This document shows positions 21,840-32,099 of a stretch of DNA of 64,000 nucleotides, one piece after another. The position numbers and the translations under genes are program-made. The stretch is taken from positions 88,268,756 to 88,332,755 of the forward strand of contig CM060731.1 of NCBI GenBank assembly GCA_030704615.1, in the 5' to 3' direction. This DNA comes from Takakia lepidozioides (taxonomy: Eukaryota > Streptophyta > Takakiopsida > Takakiales > Takakiaceae). The notes under the pieces are model-generated. The model searched no databases, had not been told where the DNA came from, and saw nothing but the letters and a program-made list of their open reading frames with translations. How positions within the stretch are numbered: position 1 is the stretch's first letter; each line of letters opens with the position of its first letter.

Positions 21840-22547
21840 TCTGAGATATAGGATGAGACCACTGGCTAAGGAAGAGACATGGTCAGGGGCAGAATTGGAT
21901 TTTGGCGCCAAGCTCCTCTGGAATACAAGGAGTTGGTAGCTTACATGTGGGCAGTGGGGCAATTGAAGATTAATCCTACCTCGGCAGTAACCATTGTGAT
22001 GGGATGCCCAAGTTTTTATATTGGCAGTTACTTGTACCGCATGTTCGTGACAATGAGGGGAAGCTGGCAGCGCTATGAGAGTATTGAAAAAGATACTCAC
22101 TGGGAATTTACCCACCAGAGAGAGTCACAGGCACTTCAGCATATATGAATAGGCCACTTTATGCTGAAGCATGGCGCCAGGCAAAGGTCCACTTTTCACC
22201 ATTGGTATTGGACAGAGACCACCCTTTCAGAGAAACAGGGGTCCAAGCTGTTAACTGGTTAATGGGCAGCAAGGCAACAAAACACATTATACCCTGGACC
22301 AAGGAGGAGCAGCAAACCTACCGCAAAATCTTGACCAACAAAAATTGATATGGTACGTGGGGACGGGATAGCAGAACACCCTGATGAAGAAAGCTGGCCT
22401 ACTCACGAACTAGAGGAACAACCAGACAGTGACGATAACAAGAACAATAAGCTGCCACCACGACAATCCTGGGATGCACTTCCTACCTCGCAGACAGGCA
22501 TGCCACCACCTTACATCCCCAAGAGATACAGCAAGTACATGAATTGA
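21840..22547 (+). pseudogene. extra ORF copy 1, C-terminal part
   Basis: After frame changes the protein continues with YKELVAYMWAVGQLKINPTS and a hydrophobic stretch (AVTIVMGCPSFYIGSYLYRM), then WLMGSKATKHIIPWTKEE and a Pro-rich end (MPPPYIPKRYSKYMN) stopping at 22545. Copy 2 has the same hydrophobic segment (ASIVMGCGLYYAACFLARY), so it is a conserved element of this ORF. It is long enough to be a membrane segment, but that is not shown. Confidence 0.5.
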
Positions 22548-22570
22548 CGAAATTGTGCGGACACAATTTC

Positions 22571-22590
22571 AAAAGAGGGGGGGGGGGGGA
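22571..22590 (+). promoter_or_regulatory. polypurine tract
   Basis: A purine-only run (AAAAGAG followed by 12 or more G) lies directly before the 3' LTR start. This is the expected plus-strand primer site of an LTR retrotransposon. Confidence 0.8.
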
Positions 22591-22594
22591 TAAA

Positions 22595-23444
22595 TGATAA
22601 CGGCTATGCTACGAGGGACAGACAACGAGGGTCGCAACGGGACATACTGGGTAGTGATGGACGTACACTACCTGAGCCACAGGCAGACACGGCTAAGTAC
22701 GCGGTACTTAGCCAATGGCGGGGCAAGGGTACATTACCACGAGAGCAGTAAGGGGTAGTGTAGTAACCGTGAGCCGTGAACCACAATATCACACGGTCAC
22801 GACAACATCGGCTTTAACCAATAGAGGGAGTAGTGGATCATTTACCACTATGGCTCACGACCACTACAACGAGCCACTTTTTAGCAAACCTTTTAGGTTG
22901 CGTAGGCAGTTAGGCAAACAGTCATTAACGACCGCAGGCTGTAACGGCTCTTTCGAGCATAGTATAAAAAGACTGCACGCAACTCAGAAGGTGCGCAGTA
23001 GGAGTATCAGTGATCAATGTGTAGTTAGAGGGACTCAGAGTGATTTTGTGTACTTCTGTGATGATGTGACGAGCTCTGGAGTAAAGCCATGCTATTCGAA
23101 GTATCTCTGTGTAGAGTGAACGTGAGATGGTGAGAATGTGTATCATCTCAGAATAGTTCTTGTTTTCTCTTGACTACCATCTGCTTGTAGGAACCAAGAG
23201 GCTTCAGTCCTTCCAACTAAGATCTTTTATGCTTAAGAGACTGTAGATTGGTCTTAATCAATAGGATTAAGCAGTCTGCAAGGATATGGCTTCATCCGAC
23301 GTTCATGGTTTAGCTATCCTTAAAACGATTACTTCGTAATCGTTTTTGAAAGCATACCATCGGACAACCTCTGTTGCATGTCTTAGGAAATGGGCAGTAG
23401 TGTTAATAGCCTGTTTTGTCTAAGTCATAAACCAGCGGTTAACA
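22595..23444 (+). mobile_element. gypsy 3' LTR, copy 1 (850 bp)
   Basis: It starts TGATAACGG after the polypurine tract and ends CCAGCGGTTAACA, the same end as the LTRs finishing at 31100 and 37324. It contains a TATA box (TATAAAAA, 22963-22970) preceded by a conserved TTTCGAGCATAG, and a hairpin at 23322-23346 (arms AAAACGATTAC and GTAATCGTTTT). Its left part differs from the 1620-bp LTR; the right two thirds are clearly homologous. Confidence 0.85.
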
Positions 23445-23454
23445 AATTTCTTAT

Positions 23455-23765
23455 TGGACAATGGAATGCGGTGCCGCATTCCCGTCTAGCATCATGAAAT
23501 GGGGAGCCGCATTTCCGTCGATGGGTCTGCAGTTGGAAAAATGTCCATCTCCAAAATGTAAATGCGGCACCGCATTTCCATGTTTGACCTCTGCATTTAC
23601 ATTTACCTCCATGGAAGGAGCTGGCAATCGGCAAAACTGTCGTGTCGAAAACGGAAATGCGGCACCGCATTTCCGTTCGGCCGAACAGTTTCTAATGTCC
23701 AAACCATGAAACGGAAAATTGTTCTTGCCTCGGTTTTGGAAATGCGGTGCCGCATTTCCGATTTT
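23455..23765. repeat. palindrome cluster C beside the methyltransferase gene
   Basis: Five palindromes of the array-B type occur near 23459, 23497, 23554, 23652 and 23739, with centres GGTGCC or GGCACC (for example GGAAATGCGGCACCGCATTT). One more, at about 25064-25085, lies in an intron of the adjacent minus-strand gene. Confidence 0.8.
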
Positions 23766-23940
23766 GGGAGGGACCAGGTTTGGACGATGTTGTCGTTGAG
23801 AAGCACATGGGAGAGGGGACATGAAGGACGGGGAGAATTTCCTTTATATACTCTGGAAGGGAACTTAAATGTACAGAGAGTTCATTAAAATTCTATTAAT
23901 CTTGAAAATCATCACTATCGTCGTCCTATCCTTGACTGTC

Positions 23941-25427
23941 CTACTCCGCCTCCACCCCGTCATTGTCTTTCTCATCTCCAGCGGACTGCTCGTTGGCCAG
24001 GCTTTCGAAAATCCCATCTTCACCTTGCGGAACCGACCATCTCACCTCCGTTGGCTCGTCGTCCTCCCTGTCTGCATCGCTCTCATCCGCTGAATCACAT
24101 ATGAACTTTCGCACCCGTCTACTTGTCTCAGCTGTTGCCAACTCTTTCCTTATCCTTCTGTCCTCCCTAGCCCTCTCCAAAATCTGCTCTACTTTACTAG
24201 GATTCTCACATCGTCTAATCGCTGTATTTGCGAGTTTAGCTGCATAACTAGGAAGGGAGTAGTCCTTCACCGGGCTCGTCATGAAGTCGCCCCTCGCAAA
24301 GAACGGGACATTCTTCCTGGCAAGAAGTGTAGGCCCTACATGTTTCGACCCGGATCCTAGAATCCTGCACATAACAATCACCAACGAGACCAATGAGAAC
24401 CACAGTCCGGAAATGCATTTGACAAAAAATCACCCAGAAGGCTTTGCAAACTTACAATGTTTGCACTCACTCGTATTCCGGGTTCTCCTCGGCATCAATG
24501 TCCACTGTCTCTTCCTCCGACTCCGACGAATCCGAGGAGTCTTTGGCTTCGATGGGAGCCTTCACATTCCGTTGCAGCCCTTCCAGATGGGATCCCCAGA
24601 CGGATGTGTCCTCCTCGTAGGCAAAGAGGTGCCGGTCGGAAAACCGCCCAGCCCACATTGAGGCACCTGTTACAATGCCATCCACACATTATGACATGGC
24701 CCTTCAGATGTTGCGAATTAAAGCATAACAAGAATTTGGAGAACAACATACAACAAGATTCTGCATACCTGTCCCACAGATGAGGTCGAGCACTGTGCCC
24801 TCCACGTCAGTGCATGTCTCCATAATTGTCTGAATGAAGACAGGGCTCCGAGTCCGTGAATACCGCAGGGGTTCAATTGAAGTGAGGCTATGAGGGAGAA
24901 GTTCCGTGGGAACGTTGTTGAACAGGACGTCGTAATCGATGGGGTCGCAATTCAGGGTCAACCAACAATCCCTCCTTCCGGAAAGCAAAGGTGGAGTTCT
25001 CCTTCACAAAGTAGTATGCATCGAACTGCTTCGTCTGCATACACAGTGGGGAACGATTAGAAATCGAATGCGGCACCGCATTTAAAAACTCCTAAGAAAA
25101 TGAAAGGACGAGTGCCAATGTCGTAATTACCTTCTTCCCTTCCGACCGAAGGCCCAATGTGTTGATGCACGTCCATTTCTTCTTCAGAATTGGGACGGCG
25201 CTCTTGCGGGTCCACTTCGCAATTCCTGTCTGCGTGTTTTTGCCTCTGCTCGCCAGGACAACCACACAGCCTCTGTCGTCCAACACCATGCGGGCGAGCC
25301 CGAATCCTTTCTTCCAAAAGTCCTCGGAGTACCTGTTCCAAGATGGCAAAGCTTGCAGTCCTTCCACAGGCTCTCCGTCCGGAATATCCAAGATGATCAT
25401 ATCGCAAGACCACTCGGTGGCATTTCC
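23941..25427 (-). pseudogene. beta-class-type amino-methyltransferase-like gene, C-terminal half (copy 2)
   Basis: Exons on the minus strand: 25427 (at the gap)-25131, 25034-24769, 24666-24471 and 24364-23941. All junctions have GT/AG sites, and the phases of exons 2 to 4 join exactly. Exon 1 carries DMIILDIPDGE, in the place of motif IV (usually DPPY), followed by an FW...L...GCVVVLAS strand. The join of exons 2 and 3 creates VLDLICGTGASM, a methyltransferase motif I, followed by HLFAYEEDTSVW, the usual acidic residue after it. Motif IV before motif I is the beta-class order of amino-methyltransferases. The last exon is a charged tail ending in TAG at 23941. A one-base insertion breaks exon 2 near 24960. 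The DIPD in place of DPPY makes activity uncertain. The N-terminus is lost in the gap; copy 1 at 1649-4219 suggests a ParB-like domain belongs there. Confidence 0.58.
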
Positions 25428-25927
25428 NNNNNNNNNNNNNNNNNNNNNNNNNNNNNNNNNNNNNNNNNNNNNNNNNNNNNNNNNNNNNNNNNNNNNNNNN
25501 NNNNNNNNNNNNNNNNNNNNNNNNNNNNNNNNNNNNNNNNNNNNNNNNNNNNNNNNNNNNNNNNNNNNNNNNNNNNNNNNNNNNNNNNNNNNNNNNNNNN
25601 NNNNNNNNNNNNNNNNNNNNNNNNNNNNNNNNNNNNNNNNNNNNNNNNNNNNNNNNNNNNNNNNNNNNNNNNNNNNNNNNNNNNNNNNNNNNNNNNNNNN
25701 NNNNNNNNNNNNNNNNNNNNNNNNNNNNNNNNNNNNNNNNNNNNNNNNNNNNNNNNNNNNNNNNNNNNNNNNNNNNNNNNNNNNNNNNNNNNNNNNNNNN
25801 NNNNNNNNNNNNNNNNNNNNNNNNNNNNNNNNNNNNNNNNNNNNNNNNNNNNNNNNNNNNNNNNNNNNNNNNNNNNNNNNNNNNNNNNNNNNNNNNNNNN
25901 NNNNNNNNNNNNNNNNNNNNNNNNNNN
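25428..25927. other. assembly gap, 500 N
   Basis: Exactly 500 N, the usual placeholder for a gap of unknown size. It separates the minus-strand methyltransferase-like exon from the plus-strand gypsy ORF. Frames reported across it are meaningless. Confidence 1.
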
Positions 25928-28886
25928 GGAATGGAGGATATCAGGGTGAAGAGCACGACGATATTGCAGAAGCAAACAATTGCAGCACCGCAGGCAGTAC
26001 AGCTGCTAAGGGAGTTGCGATTGGAAGGGCTGCTACACAAGGACTGGTCCTTGCATCATCGGCAGTTCATGATACAATTTCTTCAGAACTTTGAGCCTCG
26101 GACGGGAGTTACTTAGGTGAGGGGAGTAGATATAGAAATTACTCCCCAGTACCTGTAGCAATTGTTTGATTTGCCATCAGGACATGTGGATGTGGATGAG
26201 CACAGGGCAAGATTGCAGATAGGGAATTTGTTCCAAGAAGGGAGTTTCTTTAAAACTCAAGGCTACGCTTGTACCAAAGCCGAGTACCCAGGGCTTAGGG
26301 AAGTTGGCCAAATCCAGAACGTTCTGTTTGCCATGAAACAGAACCAACAGTATTTGAGCAGGTCATTCACAGAGGAGATCCTAAAAGCTTTGAGGGGAGA
26401 GGATGTTGCTTGGGCGGAGTTAATGTACAACGGATTGGTGGACGAGATGAAGAGGTTACAGGGCACTGCTGCTAAGTCTCCGATCATTGTGTCCGGTCCA
26501 GTCATTGCCCAAATAATTCTTGATTCTTGCATACTTGATACTCGGGAACGTAAGGAGATGAGAGTGTTTGAGGCAGAAACCACTGCAATAGAAGAGCAGG
26601 GCTCTTCACACAGTGAGGGTGGACTGGCAGGGCAACACCAGTCTAAGAGACAGAGGCGGGGTATAACTGTAGTGGCGGATCCACTGGCTTCACGAAAACC
26701 GCACGATAATGTTTCCCAACTCTTGTGCAAGATGGGGCACAACAGCACAGAGAGCAGTTATTATTGGAAGCACAGCCTTCGGAAAGGGAAGAGGAAGTCA
26801 CTTCGATACCACAGCCACCACAACCAATTGACTCAGATATTTTGGAAGTTCCACAGTTAGTGCATATTGTGACATCACCCCCAATTGCTCTGGAACGAGA
26901 AAGGTTGGACATTCCCACTACAGAGCAGGTCGTGGCCGAAATTGAGAAGGGTGACCTTCTCTATGAAAACTCTGGCTTGGTAAGGGAATCAGTGATTCCA
27001 GAGGTGCAGCGGTTTTCCAGGGGAAACCCTACTGTGCATGTAATACCCACACCCGTGACGGAGGTACCAGGGGTAGAATATCAAGACACTGCAGCACCAG
27101 TGGCGGATGAAGTGATTCAGGAAGAAAATCTAGTGGGGCAATGGCCTGAATGGTTGGTGAGGCATCACACTATTGAGGATCAGGGAGAACAGTAGCAAGC
27201 TCCCCATGAAGACCCTCAGCAGGCCATGCTTATGAGTTCCATAAGCAGAACACTTATTTGTTGGGCACTTATGTGAAATCCCATGTTCCATCTACCCAAT
27301 TGACAGCTTTGAGGGAAGAGCTCAGAAAGGAGTTTGAGGCTCAACTTGCCACTGAGTGTGCAAACAAGGTCGATGAGGAGGTCAATCTCAAGTTACGGCA
27401 AGAGTTAGAAGATACAAAAGCTGCTTTGCAGTTGGCCAAAGAACATTTGATTGAAGCAGGCCTTGCGCAGGACCAGTTGCATGAAGCACATAAACAACAG
27501 TTATACCAAATGCAGGTGAAGCATGAGGGCAAGTTGCAAGAAGTTAATGCACTACATATAGAGTTGCAGGCAGTACATGAGAGGATGACCATACAATGTG
27601 CTACACTCACAACTACTCTTGAGCAAACTGCATTAGAAGTTAACAGACAAGGGGAGAGATGTATGAAGGCAGAGGCAGAGACAGTCGAGCAGGCGAAACT
27701 CATTGTTGATATGAAGAATACAATCTGTTGCAATGAGAATACTTTCAAGCAATACAGACAGGTTGAAGCTGACCAAGAGAGGTACATCCTGGAGTTGCAA
27801 CAAACGGTCATGGTAAATAGAAATGAACTCTATGTGGCTAACAAGGCTTGGAATGAAGCCAATAATCTGGCTGCTGCTTATGCAAGTTTGGTTGAACCTC
27901 ATGCGAAGCGCATGGAGGCTTTACAGCAGCAGTTAGATGTGTACAAGCTCACAGAAAAGCAGACTCTCAGGGGTACCACACACAACTTGGTGGATAACCA
28001 CCTTATGCAGGTCTGGTTAGCGCAAGGGCCGGTGGAAGGCAAAGCACCACGGAAGCTCACCCAGGGCGAGATGAATGAGTTCAGACTGCAGGTGCAGAAC
28101 ATTGCCACAACTACTATAGACAATGTCTATAGTAGGATAGCAGAGCTACAGAAGGATGTAGAAGGCCTGCAGACTCAGGTGGATGACCTGAGTTCAAATA
28201 TTGACAAGAGAGTCTTTGTACCTGAAGAGCAGCTGATGGCTACTTATTTATAGACCAGAACTCTAATTTTTCAGTCTTCTTCGCAAGGGGTGCAGGAGAT
28301 GTCAGTGGTAGAAGGGCCAGTGCTACCAATACCACAACCAGTGACTGTGCAGGTAGCTGACCCTGTTGTTACTACAGCCACACCACAGCCTGAGGTATGG
28401 GGGGATGCTACTTATAACCCACCTAAGACTCCTGCTGCATGGGAGTATAGTCGGGCTATGATTATGCCCTTCAACCAAATTCCCATTGTGTTGGATTTGG
28501 CTTGGAAGGAATTTAGTCCTCCGCAGTCGTTGGCACATTACTACCAGATCATGCGCATTTGGCTGCCAGTGGCAACTAGGACTAAGGTTCTTCCGAACAA
28601 TCGACCCATTGAGGATCATCACTTTGCGAAGTACTGGTCTGAAGCAAGTACCATGTTGAAGGAATTAATTGCCTTCCAAGTTGTACATGGGTACATTTAT
28701 ACCAAGACCAAGGAGGTAGCAAGTATTGTCATGGGCTGTGGATTATACTATGCTGCTTGTTTTCTGGCACGTTATCACATTGAGCAGCAGAAGATGCAAT
28801 CGCGATTTCTGAGTTATCCAGTGGGGATCATTGGGTCTTACCTTCAGTGCCACCTCATATGTACCTATATGAAGCAAAAGTTATGA
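25928..28886 (+). pseudogene. extra ORF of the gypsy family, copy 2
   Basis: Homologous, colinear counterpart of the ORF at 19.56-22.5 kb. It begins within the N-terminal domain (LHKDWSLHHRQFMIQFLQNF), has an in-frame TAG at 26114, then LFDLPSGHVDVDEHRARLQI and MKRLQGTAAKSPIIVSGPVI. A variable acidic region follows (26.7-27.2 kb, with TAG at 27193). The 330-residue coiled-coil section at 27258-28253 is still open (LREELRKEFEAQLATECANK and onward). The C-terminal part at 28290-28886 carries the conserved hydrophobic ASIVMGCGLYYAACFLARY. A further tail (28937-29430) is broken. The N-terminus is lost in the gap. Two diverged copies sharing domain order argue that this ORF belongs to the element. 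Confidence 0.6.
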
Positions 28887-28936
28887 TGCAAAAGGATTCC
28901 CAACTTCGTTCATGATTTCATTCGGCCTGGAACAAT

Positions 28937-29430
28937 TTGACAACACAGAAATTCGGCCATGACGATATTTTCTTTAAGGGACATGAGGCATGGAAATACT
29001 TGCACTGTTCCCAAGTCATTGGCACACCACTCACCTTTACGGACAAGGAGTTCAGGGTGTTCACCAATTTTGCCATTAAGCGTTTACAGCAAGTTGTACA
29101 GTTTAAACTTCCAGACATGGCGGGACCACATTGTATGCCACAGAGGATTCCAGTTAGAGTTTGACCGTTAAAACACCTCAGGGGGGACGACGATTCTAAT
29201 ACTACTGTTTCTTCAGCGGACTCTTTTGACATGGCAGAAGACTATGCACTTCAGTTGGCAGAAAAGAAACGACGGGGATCTCCTATGCCTGAGAGGTTAC
29301 CTCGATATCAGCCAAAGGAGGGTCAGACATTTCCAGGTAGTGCTCAATTATCTCCGTCAACCTGTGACAAGACTCGGGCTCGCACACGAAGTCCTTCACG
29401 AGACTCTCACCGTCAGAAGGGTGTTTGATC
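28937..29430 (+). pseudogene. C-terminal tail of extra ORF copy 2, fragmented
   Basis: Two short frames follow: FFKGHEAWKYLHCSQVIGTP with FRVFTNFAIKRLQQVVQFKL, then a basic Ser/Arg/Pro-rich tail (RARTRSPSRDSHRQKG). They correspond in position to the WLMG...PYIPKR end of copy 1. Confidence 0.4.
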
Positions 29431-29463
29431 ACAAAGGTTTGCTAATCCAAAACAGTAAACCGT

Positions 29464-29478
29464 GAGAGGGGGAGGGGT
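29464..29478 (+). promoter_or_regulatory. polypurine tract
   Basis: GAGAGGGGGAGGGG precedes TAATGTTAGAG, the LTR start, as in copy 1. Confidence 0.75.
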
Positions 29479-29480
29479 AA

Positions 29481-31100
29481 TGTTAGAGGGCTGCTTGGGA
29501 CTTTAACGCTTTTAAGGGTTCTGTGGGGTACCCTTAATTTTTACACAGACTGAGACCAACAGGAGCCTTAGGGGTGACAGCAACAGGCTTTAGGGGGGGG
29601 GGGTTACACAGCCCGACACAGCCAGTCACAGCCGCCACAGCCCGTCACAGCCAACACAGCCCGATACAGCCCGACACAGCTAGTCACAGCCCGTCACAGC
29701 CAACACAGCCCAATACAGCCCAACACAGCCGACACAGCCAGTCACAGCTCGGCACAACTTGACACAGCCTGTCACAGTGCATGGGGAATAATTATCATTG
29801 GCAGGGAACGACTGTGAGGGAACGACATCTGCAGAAGAAACGTGTTACTTCAGGGATGACGGTTAATTAGTTAGGTGGTTAAAACAGCTTGCGGGCAGAT
29901 AAGGGGAGCGGCAACGGAAAGAGATGACACTTCAGAGGGAGCGCTTCTTGGTCATGGAGGAGAGGAGATCAGGTGGAGAGCAAGAACGAGAGCCGAAAGA
30001 AGGAGAAAAGATGAACAGTAGATGCTTATTTCATGCAGAGCTGTAGTGATACTGTAGGGCGGATTAGAGTCATCTTGACATTGGCCTAGTACCTGATATC
30101 TGATACTTATTTGATACAAGCACACTGTGTAGAGAGACATGAGTGAAGCTGTGAAATGAATGCATGATTAACTGGAACTAAGAAGATACTGTAGCAAACT
30201 GATGCTTCAGTATCAGATAAGGTAAATTGATAACATGAAGGCAAGAAGGAATACAAAAGGGAAGCACAACCATGATTCACTAGCTGCAGGTCATGACTGA
30301 TTGTACTGAGCGGGCTGAGTGCTTAGAGATATCCAACTCTTCTATCTTGGAGTTTCCACCTCGGATAGCAAAGGGATGGGTGAGTAAAAGCCGCTCGACA
30401 TGTAGCAACCATGGGCCGTGAACCACGATATCACACGGCCACGATAGCATCGGCTTTTACTAATAGAGGTTTAGTGAAGGACCGTGGACCGTGTACCACT
30501 ATGGCACACGACCACTACCACTAGCCACTTTTTTAGCAAACGGTCATTAACTTAGTTCATTAACGACTGCAGGCTGTAACGGCTCTTTCGAGCATAGTAT
30601 AAAAGGGTTGCATGCAACTTAGAAGGTATCAGGGATCAGTGTGTATCCAGTGGACTCAGAGTGATTCGATGTGTACCTCTGCTATGATGTGATGAACTCT
30701 GAAGTAAAGCCATGCTATTTCAAGTATCTCTGTGTAGAGTGAACGTGAGATGGAGAGAATGTGCATTATGAGAGAACATGAGATGGTGAGAATATGTATC
30801 ATCTCAGAATAGCTCTTGTTTTGTCTTGACTACCATCTGACTGCATAAACAACGAGGCTTCAGCCTTTCCGACTAAGATCTTTTAGACTAGTGAGACTGT
30901 AGGTTGGGCTTAATCAATAGGATTAAACAACCTGCAGAGATATTGATTCATACGACGGCCATGGTTTAGCTATCCTTAAAACGATTACTCTGTAATCATT
31001 TCTGAAAGCATACCGTCGGACAACCTCTGTTGCATGTCTTGGGAAATGGGCAATAGTGTTGAGAGCCTGTTTTGTCTAAGTCATAAACCAGCGGTTAACA
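29481..31100 (+). mobile_element. gypsy LTR, copy 2 (1620 bp), serving sequences on both sides
   Basis: It starts TGTTAGAGGG after a polypurine tract and ends GCGGTTAACA directly before a primer-binding-site-like TTTGGCGACC. To its left is the 3' end of an element and to its right the 5' end (leader, gag, protease). It contains a minisatellite at 29605-29780, a TATA box at 30598-30605 (TATAAAAG), and the hairpin at 30978-31001. The right half is homologous to the LTRs at 22595-23444 and 36.64-37.32 kb. Confidence 0.82.
29605..29780. repeat. CACAGCC minisatellite inside the LTR
   Basis: About 17 degenerate copies of a 10-bp unit (CACAGCCNNN, for example CACAGCCCGA and CACAGCCAAC) lie in the left part of the 1620-bp LTR. 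They are absent from the shorter LTRs. The open frame through it is an artefact of low complexity. Confidence 0.8.
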
Positions 31101-31121
31101 TTTGGCGACCATACTGGGGAC
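31101..31121 (+). promoter_or_regulatory. primer-binding-site region
   Basis: TTTGGCGACCATACTGGGGA starts directly after the LTR end, the position of the tRNA primer site in LTR retrotransposons. The same TTTGGCGACCATA follows the third LTR at 37325. I did not identify the matching tRNA. Confidence 0.65.
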
Positions 31122-31128
31122 TAACGGT

Positions 31129-31374
31129 ATGTTGAGTTCAAGTGAACTCAAGGAAGTATGGCTACTCAGTGATTTCTTGAAATCACAAAATAACGAGTCA
31201 ACGGAAGCAGAGGAATGGAAAACATTCCTGATAAAATTTCATGGCTTACTAATAGCAATACAACAGAAGATCTTTCTTTCAATTGCGAAAGAAGATGACA
31301 AATGGGGATTAAAGGGAGGAGTGATCAGTATTACACGAGCACCTTGGGAATGTAGAATCAAAAGTGAAGAATGA
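31129..31374 (+). CDS. gypsy gag, N-terminal fragment
   Basis: ATG at 31129 opens an 81-residue frame (MLSSSELKEVWLLSDFLKSQ) just after the primer-binding site. The same start codon and first residues are recognisable after the third LTR (37353 onward). The frame stops at 31372 and gag resumes at 31698, so it is truncated or the 5' end is split. Confidence 0.45.
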   Translation: MLSSSELKEVWLLSDFLKSQNNESTEAEEWKTFLIKFHGLLIAIQQKIFLSIAKEDDKWGLKGGVISITRAPWECRIKSEE

Positions 31375-31697
31375 TTGTCTCGTCTAGCTTTATAAATTAC
31401 TCTAATCCCAATCAGAAAAGTTTGCTACACTAGTTATATTTTCAGGAAGGATGTTCAAATTATGAATATTGTCATATGATCATAGAAGCAGTGGAGTATT
31501 GGATACCCAAAGACTTGTTACAAGTCAGATACACTGAGAAAGACAAATGGTATTATTGTGCCTATTAAAAGATTGGTGATCAATCAGTAAAGGAAAATTA
31601 AGTCGTGATACGGATTCTGGCAAGATAGTGTAAATCTTGGAGAAAGGGTAGAGACCACTATAATTTTCTTTACTGACATACCAAGGCTTATTAAAGG

Positions 31698-32051
31698 GTG
31701 ATGAAAAGGAATTCAGTATATGATGTGGGAATGAATGAGGAAATTAAGGAAAAAGCTAAGCAAGACAGAGCTGAAAGAATAGAGAAATATGCTGCAGAAA
31801 GGGAAGCTCGGTTGAGAAAAGAGTTTCCGGAATTACAAAACTTGAATATTATTCAAGGTGAGACATCTAGACAAATTGACAGTGATAAATCAGAAGATCA
31901 GGAAATCGGATCTTTGGAAAGTGAGAACACTACACCAGAAGGAGTTGCAAGTAATGCACTTGGCGAATGGATTCTCAAATCTTCTTCCAATATTTCAGCA
32001 AAACCTCGATTTGGACTTGTTACTGTAGGTCTTTTTCTTATGTCTGAGTGA
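31698..32051 (+). pseudogene. gypsy gag, charged N-terminal region
   Basis: A helical, highly charged segment (AKQDRAERIEKYAAEREARL) precedes the capsid-like region and is in line with it on the plus strand. It ends at 32049 with a frame change to the next part. Confidence 0.5.
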
Positions 32052-32099
32052 AGAAGGTGAAAAAAGTGAAACTACTTCTCCAGAATGGATAACCAGGAC

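Noticed and set aside
25057-26094. Long ORFs crossing the gap
   Set aside because: 500 N are translated as X; they join unrelated strands and elements.
29574-29762. Ser/Thr/Pro/Gln-rich ORF
   Set aside because: It is the CACAGCC minisatellite inside the LTR.
22595-31100. Chance that the LTRs are solo LTRs of one insertion
   Set aside because: Each has a polypurine tract and element body on at least one side, and their lengths and left parts differ.
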